Assembly (NCBI GenBank): GCA_020073465.1
Contig: JAIQFC010000011.1
Coordinates: forward strand, 169,459 to 233,458
Length of the DNA stretch: 64,000 bases
From: Terriglobia bacterium
GTDB taxonomy: Bacteria; Acidobacteriota; Terriglobia; Terriglobales; Acidobacteriaceae
Direction: 5' to 3'
The notes under the pieces were generated by a model that was given only the letters and a program-made list of their open reading frames with translations, ran no database searches and had not been told where the DNA came from. Below are positions 58,478 through 64,000 of the stretch, one piece after another. The position numbers and the translations under genes are program-made. Positions within the stretch are counted from its first letter, which is position 1, and each line of letters starts with the position of its first letter.

Positions 58478-59002
58478 CTACCCCGCCTTCTTCCTTACCT
58501 TCGTCCCCATGCGCAACAGTTTCCGCACCGTGCCCGTCGGCAGCCGCTTCATCTGGTCGTGAAGTTCCGTCACCGCCTCAAAAAATCCCGCCATGGCCGC
58601 CAGCCGATCCCGCGTGAAATCCGCTCCGGGCTCCTTCGGATCCAGGTTCGCCAGGCACTGCCGCAGCATTTCCCGCGTCGGATCGATCTCTCGCCGCTTC
58701 CGCTGCTCGATCACCAGCCGGAACATTTCCCACACATCCTTCATCGATTCATAATGCTCCCGCCGGTCCCCCAGCACATGCACCGCCCGCACGATCCCCC
58801 ACGTCTCCAGCTCCCGGATCGACGTGCTCACATTCGACCGCGCCACGCTCAGCGTCTCCGCAATCTCCTCCGCCGGCAGCGCCCGCGGCGACAGATACAG
58901 CAGCGCATGGATCTGCGCCACCGTCCGGTTGATCCCCCACCGCGTCCCCATCTCCCCCCAGTGGAGGATGTATTGTTTCTGCACTCCCGTCAGTTCCGCC
59001 AT
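58478..59002 (-). CDS. GbsR/MarR-like transcriptional regulator
   Basis: 174 residues from ATG 59002. Winged-helix region with WGINRTVAQIHALLYLSPRALPAEEIAETLSVARSNVSTSIRELE and a helical dimerisation tail, as in GbsR, which represses osmoprotectant genes in Bacillus; ligand here unknown. The open frame above 59002 runs through palindromic repeats and is spurious. A perfect palindrome (TTCAGT-ATAG-ACTGAA, 59012-59027) lies ten bases upstream of the ATG, and a matching site precedes the SDR operon, suggesting autoregulation and control of that operon. Confidence 0.8.
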   Translation of the reverse strand: MAELTGVQKQYILHWGEMGTRWGINRTVAQIHALLYLSPRALPAEEIAETLSVARSNVSTSIRELETWGIVRAVHVLGDRREHYESMKDVWEMFRLVIEQRKRREIDPTREMLRQCLANLDPKEPGADFTRDRLAAMAGFFEAVTELHDQMKRLPTGTVRKLLRMGTKVRKKAG

Positions 59003-59011
59003 ATCATTACT

Positions 59012-59036
59012 TTCAGTATAGACTGAATATACAGAA
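59012..59036. promoter_or_regulatory. Operator candidate at the GbsR-like gene, copy 2
   Basis: TTCAGTATAGACTGAA is a perfect 6-4-6 palindrome, continuing TATACAGAA as in copy 1. It overlaps where the -10 region of the regulator gene should be. Confidence 0.7.
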
Positions 59037-59088
59037 CGAACAGCTCCGTTGTCAAGTCGAAAGATTGCGCAGAAGCGGAACGGCAAGA

Positions 59089-59281
59089 GTGTGGGGCGGA
59101 CACTCCTGTCCGCCAACCGTCGGAAACCACCACGGCTCACGTCGCGATAGCCGCCTCGGCTGTCCAGTCGCGAACCGTCTTCTTTTGCCGCGGGCTCAGC
59201 CGCGAAGCGGCGAAAGAATGCTGCCCACGGCGCAAGCCGTGGATCGCAGGTAGGAAGTGAATCAGCCCCGAAGGGGCGAAA
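59089..59281. repeat. Cluster of four palindromic repeat types
   Basis: In order: family A (59089-59114), family B (about 59140-59170), family C reversed (59191-59250, GCCGCGAAGCGGCGAAAGAA then CCCACGGCGCAAGCCGTGG) and the AGCCCCGAAGGGGCG hairpin (about 59265). No gene is seen in the 316-bp gap 59003-59318. Confidence 0.7.
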
Positions 59282-59318
59282 GATGCAAACCTGGGGTTTA
59301 AAAGCCCGTCGACCCGGT

Positions 59319-59750
59319 TTACCGCCGCCGGAACACTTCAAAGATCAGATTAAACAGCTGCACCAGCGTCACGCCGATCGTCACATACACCGCAATCTCC
59401 AACCGGCGCCCCGCCTCCTTCGTTCCCCGCAGCAAGTCAGCGACGTCATTGGTCGCCTCCCGCAAAGTATCCGCGAGTTGCTCGAAGTGCTGCACCGACG
59501 CCCTCATCTTCTCCGACGCTCTCGACATCGCCAGCGACGCTTCCGCCGCCTGCTGCCCATTGCGCAGGTCGAGTTCCGCCCGGCACGCCGTCCACCACGG
59601 ACTCCCCGGCGCGCTGTCATACATCCGCTGCCGGATCTCCGCATAAGACCGGTTCCGCAACAGTTCCACCAGAGCCGGCACATTGTCCGCAGGCGCTTCC
59701 TCGCTGGCTCGCATGCCTCTAGTCTTAGGGTCGTCAATAAAAACTGCCAT
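59319..59750 (-). CDS. Hypothetical protein with C-terminal membrane anchor
   Basis: About 143 residues from ATG 59750 (59714 also possible); not recognised. A helical cytosolic region (VPALVELLRNRSYAEIRQRM, then SRASEKMRASVQHFEQLADTL, coiled-coil-like) is followed by one membrane helix (LEIAVYVTIGVTLVQLFNLI) and RRR at the very end. Amphipathic and plausible as a tail-anchored protein. No operon partner. Confidence 0.5.
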   Translation of the reverse strand: MAVFIDDPKTRGMRASEEAPADNVPALVELLRNRSYAEIRQRMYDSAPGSPWWTACRAELDLRNGQQAAEASLAMSRASEKMRASVQHFEQLADTLREATNDVADLLRGTKEAGRRLEIAVYVTIGVTLVQLFNLIFEVFRRR

Positions 59751-60183
59751 GCCCTGCAGCCTACCAGCCGCCCTCGCACCCCTCAAATACCCGAGGTCCA
59801 CTCCCGCCCTCGTCTTTACTCCTGCACCGGTCACGGTAATGGAACGTTACCCTGACCCTCCAGCCACTCGCGGCTCCCCCTTTCGACACTGCCCACTCGA
59901 TCTCCCCAAGAGGTGATGCCCGAGACGGCGGGATCTCGGCATAACCGAATCTCGACAAAGATGCGACCCAGGATCTGATCTCACACGCAAAGCTGTGGTA
60001 GGAGAGCGATATGTCCTCCCGACCCCTGAACAAAGCGAAGGGGGAGGGACCTTACGACACCCTCCGTGCCAATTGCTGTAAACAAGGACACCAATCCACT
60101 CGCCCTTACCACAGCATCTCAGCGCCCGGAACCAACCCCGCCCGCTATAATTCCCCATCCTCCTCTTACCCCATTGCGCCCTT
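59751..60183. other. Non-coding gap upstream of the broken Lgt-like gene
   Basis: No credible gene in about 430 bp. A TATAAT occurs at about 60154-60159 (CCCGCTATAATTCCCC) roughly 25 bp before the coding-like stretch and may be the old promoter of the Lgt-like gene. The remainder shows no structure I can name. Confidence 0.4.
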
Positions 60184-60487
60184 CTGGCGTTCCCCTACTA
60201 CATCCACCTGGGCCCGTACACCCTCCACCCCCACATCGTTTTCGAAACTCTTTCCTACCTGGTCGCCTTTCGCCTTTACCTGACCCTGCGCCGCCGCTTC
60301 GGAGACCCTCTCTCCCCGCCTATCCGCTGGGCCGTCATCGCCGCCGCCGTAGCCGGCGCCGCCCTCGGCTCCAAACTCCTGTTCTGGCTCGAGGATCCCC
60401 GCCTTACCCTGCACAGTCTCCACAACCCCTCCTACCTCATCGGCGGAAAGACCATCGTAGGCGCTCTGGCCGGGGGTCTCGTCTCCG
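60184..60487 (+). pseudogene. Truncated Lgt-like (prolipoprotein diacylglyceryl transferase family) gene
   Basis: From CTG 60184 the frame reads LAFPYYIHLGPYTLHPHIVF and later GAALGSKLLFWLED and YLIGGKTIVGALAGGLVSVE, the start and the GGKTIVGALLGG box of Lgt-related membrane proteins. The sequence breaks off at about 60487; a full Lgt-like protein would continue for more than 100 residues with the catalytic arginines. No good start codon is seen either. It abuts the tail of a broken DUF1801 gene on the other strand. Confidence 0.65.
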
Positions 60488-60492
60488 TCGAG

Positions 60493-60621
60493 CCACTTCC
60501 ACTCTTCGACGATCTCAGGGTCTGCCTCGTGTACGATTGCGCGCACTCTCGCGAGCATCTTCCCGCGCCAGTCCCCAAGTTCCCTGATTCTCCCGTCGAT
60601 GATTGCAGAGGCAGATTCCAT
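60493..60621 (-). pseudogene. Truncated DUF1801 gene, N-terminal part
   Basis: ATG 60621, with AAGGAG six bases upstream, encodes MESASAIIDGRIRELGDWRG, then KMLARVRAIVHEADPEIVEEWKW, the first 43 residues of a DUF1801 (YdhG-like) protein. After W the sequence is the reverse strand of the Lgt-like fragment. The C-terminal two thirds are gone. Confidence 0.65.
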
Positions 60622-60736
60622 CGGGCGCTCCTTCTCACGTATAGCTCCAACTCTCGCACCTAATTTAGCTGCGCTCAGCGTGACCTGCAACCTCCGCAAG
60701 TGGAAGCCTCTTCTGGTTCGATGGGCGGGTGGGTGG

Positions 60737-60767
60737 CCCACTCAAGCCCGCTTCTGGCTTGAGTGGG
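60737..60767. repeat. REP hairpin linked to RAYT, copy 1
   Basis: CCCACTCAAGCC and GGCTTGAGTGGG, a 12-bp perfect stem with a 7-base loop. Copies 2 and 3 flank the RAYT gene at 60940-60970 and 61549-61579. Confidence 0.8.
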
Positions 60768-60868
60768 GATGTTTCGATCTTCTCAATTCTGTCATCCCGA
60801 CCGGAGCAGATCACCGTGAGAGCGGTGATCTGTGGAGTGGAGGGACCTGGTGTTGTGACGTCAAACAG

Positions 60869-60935
60869 GCTGTGAGGGACGCGTAGAGATCGAGTCGGAA
60901 TGGACGGCGCGAAACGCGAACGAGCGGAAGGACGG
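60869..60935 (+). pseudogene. Remnant of a RAYT 3' end
   Basis: CTGTGAGGGACG...GAGTCGGAATGGACGG...CGAACGAGCGG matches the last 70 bp of the RAYT gene (61459-61526) with a few changes and is followed by the same REP hairpin (60940). It looks like a leftover of an earlier RAYT copy or a REP with transposase flank. Confidence 0.65.
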
Positions 60936-60939
60936 GTGG

Positions 60940-60970
60940 CCCACTCAAGCCCGGTTTTGGCTTGAGTGGG
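60940..60970. repeat. REP hairpin linked to RAYT, copy 2
   Basis: Identical 12-bp stem arms to copy 1, with a different 7-base loop, 51 bp upstream of the RAYT ATG. Confidence 0.8.
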
Positions 60971-61021
60971 GATGTTCACACGTCACAGACTTGGTCCGGC
61001 GAACACGACTAGATTGTCCTC

Positions 61022-61574
61022 ATGCCATGGGGACTAACGCGTTTTCACCACAGCGGGCAGAGTCATTATCGTCACTTTCTGCTGCTACCATCGCCGTCGG
61101 CTATTTACCACGGACGCAAGCCGACGAATTTTCGAGTCAGCCTTGGAACGGGTGCGGCGCAGCTTCAGACTTCAGGTTTACGGGTACGTAGTCATGCCGG
61201 AGCATGTTCACCTCCTGCTCAGCGAACCACAACGGGATACGTTGGCCGATGCGCTGAAGTCGTTGAAGCAAGGAGTGTCGCGGCGCTTGATTGGCGATGC
61301 AGAGCATTTCTGGCAAAAGCGGTACTACGATTTCAACATTCGCAATCATCCGCAGTTTGTGGAGAAGCTTCGTTACATTCATCGCAATCCGGTCAAGCGC
61401 GCGTTATGCGAGCGTCCGGAGGACTGGGAGTGGAGCAGTTTTCGCCACTACGCAACTGGCTGTGAGGGACGAGTCGAGATCGGGTCAGAATGGACGGCAC
61501 GAAAACGTGAACGAGCGGCGGGAAGACTTTGTCCAGTGATAGAACTGCCCCACTCAAGCCAAAAGCAGGCTTGA
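61022..61574 (+). pseudogene. REP-associated tyrosine transposase (RAYT), frameshifted near its start
   Basis: ATG 61022 starts MPWGLTRFHHSGQSH; one extra base at about 61064-61067 shifts the frame, after which IVTFCCYHRRRLFTTDASRR continues correctly into LQVYGYVVMPEHVHLLLSEP (HUH metal motif), FWQKRYYDFNIRN (catalytic Tyr region) and EKLRYIHRNPVKRAL. All core motifs survive downstream of the shift; a TTG at 61143 gives a 143-residue product lacking the first strands. RAYTs recognise REP hairpins and move or multiply them. Its last codons (LPHSSQKQA) and stop are part of REP copy 3. Confidence 0.8.
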
Positions 61575-61579
61575 ATGGG
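61549..61579. repeat. REP hairpin linked to RAYT, copy 3
   Basis: CCCACTCAAGCC and GGCTTGAATGGG, one mismatch from the other copies; overlaps the RAYT stop codon. Confidence 0.8.
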
Positions 61580-61636
61580 CCACCCGACACGGAACAGAAG
61601 CAAAGATCAGAGAAATGCTAAATTCACAGTCCAAAT

Positions 61637-61974
61637 TTAGACCCTTAGCGAGCCACGGAACCCCCTGGCGGCATAATAAGATTCCGCACCGTTGTGATAC
61701 ACGAAAACAGTGTTGTAGCGGCGATCACAAAAGAGGGCGCCGCCGAGTTTTCTGATATCAGACGGTGTTTTCACCCAGCTCGACGTCTTCGTATCGAAAT
61801 TTCCAAGTGTCTGCAACTCTCGATATTGTTCTTCCGTTAAAAGCTCAATGCCCATGGCCGCTGCCATATTCATAGCGTTATCTGCTGGTTTATGTTCTTT
61901 CCTTGACTCCAGCGCTTCACGGTCGTAGCAAAGACTTCTGCGCCCTTTCGGACTTTCCGCTGAACAATCATAAA
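61637..61974 (-). CDS. DUF4256 protein, C-terminal part (frameshifted gene)
   Basis: Frame continues FYDCSAESPKGRRSLCYDRE, later AMNMAAAMGIELLTEEQYRELQ, LGGALFCDRRYNTVFVYHNGAE and ends AARGFRGSLRV, the conserved core of DUF4256, of unknown function. The open frame extends up to 62104, but residues above about 61974 are out of frame. Joined to 61977-62216 by removing one base at about 61976. About 193 residues when repaired. Confidence 0.75.
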
Positions 61975-62216
61975 ACAATGTATTCGCCGGTCCTTCTATC
62001 ATGACCAACAACGTCCGGTTCACCGCCAGTTCTTTCCATTTCATTGAGTGACCGCAGTTTTTCAGCATTAGCTTCCAGCTTTGCTTGCACTTTAGCCCAT
62101 TCAAAACCTTTATGGCGGTTCATGTTCTTTTCGAAACGGGCTTTCAATGCTCTGAGTAGTTCTTTACGTTGTTCCGGTGACAACTCCTTTTGATTCCTCT
62201 TAAGTGGTTGGTGCAT
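61968..62216 (-). CDS. DUF4256 protein, N-terminal part (frameshifted gene)
   Basis: ATG 62216 starts MHQPLKRNQKELSPEQRKEL, then LKARFEKNMNRHKGFEWAKV and GGEPDVVGHDRRTGEYI, after which a one-base insertion at about 61976 leads to a premature stop. The C-terminal half is intact in the other frame. It lies just downstream of the SRPBCC gene (20 bp), so it was probably in that operon. Confidence 0.75.
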   Translation of the reverse strand: MHQPLKRNQKELSPEQRKELLRALKARFEKNMNRHKGFEWAKVQAKLEANAEKLRSLNEMERTGGEPDVVGHDRRTGEYIVL

Positions 62217-62236
62217 GGTTTTGCGATTCCCTCGAT

Positions 62237-62809
62237 TCACGACTTTTGAGCCGCCTGAGGCGGCCAGTTGGGCGTTTCGATACCGAACTGCTTTGCGTAC
62301 TCGGCATTCAGCCGCTGCCAGCCGCCGAACTTCATGGCCTCGGGGCCGACCATGCGGCCGATGGGAGTTCCGCTGAGAAGGTGATCCAGAACATCGAAAC
62401 AAATGTGCCACCCGGCAGCACCCATTGCGATGAAACGGTGACCGATGTTGGTCCACAGCGTCAGGCGCGTGCCGCCACCAAAGGCTTCGAGTTCCCACCG
62501 CATATCGAAGCCACCCCATTTGTACTCAAGCACCTTGGGAGCGTCGGCTCGCGTCACTGTTGTTTCGGTTACGTGCAGCGTGGGCGCTCCCACCGTGGTG
62601 AGCTTCACCGTATTTCCAACCGTGCCCAGGCTCCCATCGGCGTCAAAGGGAGCCCACTCGCGCAGATGTGCCGGGTCGGTAATCGCCTGCCACACTTTTT
62701 CCGGCGAGTGGCGCAGCTCTCTGACGAGAATGAGCGTCCACTTCTCTCCGTCCTTTCGTACCTGCGCCCCGCTGGCCGGACCCGGTGTGTACTGCTCGCG
62801 ATCGGTCAC
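62237..62809 (-). CDS. SRPBCC/AHSA1-domain protein
   Basis: 190 residues from GTG 62809, with GGAG six bases upstream. START-like fold: LVRELRHSPEKVWQAITDPAHLREWAPFDADG is the AHSA1 N-terminal signature, then LEYKWGGFDMRWELEAFGGGTRLTLW. Such proteins bind hydrophobic ligands and often pair with ArsR regulators in bacteria. Its GTG overlaps the TGA of an ArsR remnant (62806-62809), showing it once directly followed an arsR gene. Confidence 0.83.
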   Translation of the reverse strand: MTDREQYTPGPASGAQVRKDGEKWTLILVRELRHSPEKVWQAITDPAHLREWAPFDADGSLGTVGNTVKLTTVGAPTLHVTETTVTRADAPKVLEYKWGGFDMRWELEAFGGGTRLTLWTNIGHRFIAMGAAGWHICFDVLDHLLSGTPIGRMVGPEAMKFGGWQRLNAEYAKQFGIETPNWPPQAAQKS

Positions 62810-62931
62810 CTTCTTCTCCTTGTCTTCCTTTTCGTTGGTGTTGATTGATCCATGTGGTCGAGGTGGCGTTCGAGAGCATCTAGGTGAGCGGACCAGAACC
62901 GACGGAACGGAGCCAGCCAGGCATCCACCTC
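62806..62931 (-). pseudogene. ArsR C-terminal remnant
   Basis: Encodes EVDAWLAPFRRFWSAHLDAL, ERHLDHMDQSTPTKRK and a short basic tail, nearly identical to the C-terminus of the intact arsR at 63346; the DNA 62813-62933 matches 63374-63494. No DNA-binding part. The stop overlaps the SRPBCC start. Confidence 0.75.
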
Positions 62932-63330
62932 CTAGCGTGAATAGCGTGCCAGCTGGGTGAGCTGAATGAGGTTGCCGCAGGTGTCGTTCAGCATCGCAAT
63001 GGTCGAGCCGGTCACGTCGGTGGGCGGCATCGTGAACTCGGCGCCGCGGGCCTTGATCCGCTCGTAGTCGCCCTTGACGTCGCCGGTGAAAAACATGGCC
63101 GCGGGCTGGCCCTGTTGAAATATCGCCTGCTGATACGCTTTGGCTGCGGGGTTGTCATTCCGCGCCAGCTGCAGCTCAGTGCCGTCCGGCTCCTCGGGCG
63201 AGGCCACGGTCAGCCAGCGATATGGGCCCTGACTGAAATCGGTCTTCTTGGCAAAGCCCAGTACCTCCGTATAGAAGCGCAGGGCCTTGTCCTGGTCGTC
63301 CACGTATACGCTGGTCACTTTGATTTTCAA
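62932..63330 (-). CDS. VOC-family (glyoxalase-like) protein
   Basis: 132 residues from TTG 63330, with AAGGAG seven bases upstream. KVTSVYVDDQDKALRFYTEVLGF and the second half FTGDVKGDYERIKARGAEFTMPP...LNDTCGNLIQL match the single-domain glyoxalase/bleomycin-resistance superfamily; ligands suggest a metal-dependent dioxygenase or isomerase of unknown substrate. It lies 15 bp after arsR, and its stop coincides with the boundary of the duplicated arsR segment. Confidence 0.83.
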   Translation of the reverse strand: MKIKVTSVYVDDQDKALRFYTEVLGFAKKTDFSQGPYRWLTVASPEEPDGTELQLARNDNPAAKAYQQAIFQQGQPAAMFFTGDVKGDYERIKARGAEFTMPPTDVTGSTIAMLNDTCGNLIQLTQLARYSR

Positions 63331-63345
63331 TTCGTTTCTCCTTTG

Positions 63346-63711
63346 TCACGTTCGCGGTTTGGGCCGCGCCGTCTTCTCCTTAGTTTTCCTTTTCGTTGGT
63401 GTGGATTGACTTATGCGGTCGAGGTGGCGTTCGAGAGCATCCACATGAGCGGACCAGAACCGACGGAACGGAGCCAGCCAGGCATCCACCTCCTGAAGTG
63501 GTTCTGGCTTCAGTCGGTAGAGACGGCGCTGTGCGTCCACCGTGGATTCTACGAAACCGGCCACTCGCAGCACTCGCAGGTGCTTTGACACGGTCGGCTG
63601 CGGCATACGAAGTTGACGCTCGATCTCTCCCACCGACTGTTGTGACGAGACCAGCAGGCTCAATATCGCGCGGCGGTTCGGCTCCGCAATGATTTCGAAC
63701 ACAGACTCCAC
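63346..63711 (-). CDS. ArsR family transcriptional regulator
   Basis: About 121 residues from GTG 63711. HTH: VFEIIAEPNRRAILSLLVSSQQSVGEIERQLRMPQPTVSKHLRVLRVAGFVE, without the metal-binding ELCVC motif, so it belongs to the ArsR group linked to SRPBCC and VOC genes rather than to metals. The open frame begins at TTG 63747, but that codon is the -35 box; a second GTG at 63702 is also possible. First gene of the arsR-VOC-(arsR remnant)-SRPBCC-DUF4256 operon; likely autoregulated. Confidence 0.83.
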   Translation of the reverse strand: MESVFEIIAEPNRRAILSLLVSSQQSVGEIERQLRMPQPTVSKHLRVLRVAGFVESTVDAQRRLYRLKPEPLQEVDAWLAPFRRFWSAHVDALERHLDRISQSTPTKRKTKEKTARPKPRT

Positions 63712-63717
63712 TCTCTT

Positions 63718-63747
63718 CGTATACTCCAGAGAGCATATACGTGTCAA
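63718..63747 (-). promoter_or_regulatory. arsR promoter with internal inverted repeat
   Basis: On the minus strand TTGACA, 18 bases, TATACG. CGTATA and TATACG arms frame the spacer, a good site for the ArsR-type repressor. Transcription would begin at or within a few bases of the GTG start, implying a leaderless or near-leaderless mRNA. Confidence 0.6.
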
Positions 63748-64000
63748 GGTATATACAAGCAGGGGCGAGGAGGACGGGGGGGAACGTGGGAAAACGTGGG
63801 GACGGGAAAATGAAGTGCACCCTTGAGGTGAGACAAAGAAACTAGGGACAGTTCTCTTGCGAAAAAGATTGTAAACCGGGGAGTGGGGTGTGGGGCGAGG
63901 GGGCGGTTAGCTCCCTCGCCCCACTCATCTCTGTAGAAGTTTGAGGCATGGTTGAGCACCGTAGCTGCTGTTCGAATGCAGCCGGGCTTTGATAGCCCAG
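63748..64000. other. Non-coding end of window
   Basis: 253 bp upstream of arsR; no ORF with family features. I see nothing here beyond low-complexity G-rich stretches. Confidence 0.4.

Noticed and set aside
59003..59341. N-terminal extension of the GbsR-like ORF
   Set aside because: The extension is the translation of palindromic repeats (families A, B, C); the real domain starts at ATG 59002.
1..64000. tRNA or rRNA genes
   Set aside because: Looked for cloverleaf-like and rRNA-like stretches in the gaps and found none that I could support.

Overview
The window is a GC-rich bacterial chromosome segment with dense, mostly operonic genes. It encodes an LPS-type outer membrane (lptE, lpxB, an MsbA-like exporter), phosphatidylethanolamine synthesis (pssA, psd), methylmalonyl-CoA functions (epimerase, MeaB) and fatty-acid oxidation enzymes. 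It is also full of short palindromic intergenic repeats. This mix is what I expect from Acidobacteriota, probably class Terriglobia near Koribacter/Sulfotelmatobacter. That placement is inference from gene content and style; no rRNA or tRNA gene was seen.

Layout. 1-12.5 kb: the tail of rpsT, then a minus-strand block psd-pssA-asd-like-lptE-holA. Next come a DUF465 gene, rimI, tsaB, methylmalonyl-CoA epimerase, meaB, a divergent MBOAT/membrane pair, an acyl-CoA dehydrogenase, a Mpo1-like protein and hemW. 12.7-29.5 kb, mostly plus strand: MsbA-like ABC exporter, a frameshifted GH3 glycosidase, lpxB, an M1-like protein with a broken zinc motif, a cyanophycinase with a stop codon after its signal peptide, pirin/MarR/DoxX, two MacB-type permeases (the second frameshifted) and a MidA-like methyltransferase. 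29.6-39 kb: truncated RAYT transposase, 3-hydroxyacyl-CoA dehydrogenase, HAD phosphatase, hemerythrin, PilT-like ATPase, comM, PAS histidine kinase. 38.8-47.6 kb: thiolase, a tiny promoter-ORF-terminator unit, a UvrD/RecB helicase-nuclease, rsmE and hrcA-grpE-dnaJ. 47.9-53.9 kb: sarcosine-oxidase-like flavoprotein, FNR-like regulator, Mrp, a predicted wHTH-nuclease, vapBC, cydB. 54-64 kb is accessory: an IS5/IS1182-type element beside cydB, a YndJ-like operon apparently controlled by a GbsR-type regulator, two broken genes joined tail to tail, a RAYT-REP module, a frameshifted DUF4256 gene and a partly duplicated arsR/SRPBCC/VOC operon.

The main unusual theme is the palindromic repeats. At least seven families occur between genes. 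Copies also sit in frame inside conserved genes (the ABC exporter, lpxB, the MidA-like gene, the YndJ-like gene) and form the termini of others (RimI and RAYT C-termini, HemW start region). A second theme is gene decay or sequence error: five single-base frameshifts, one nonsense codon, one lost canonical start codon (dnaJ), and two enzyme homologues lacking catalytic residues. A third is a compact unit at 40.27-40.46 kb with a near-consensus promoter, a 13-codon lysine-rich ORF and a strong terminator.
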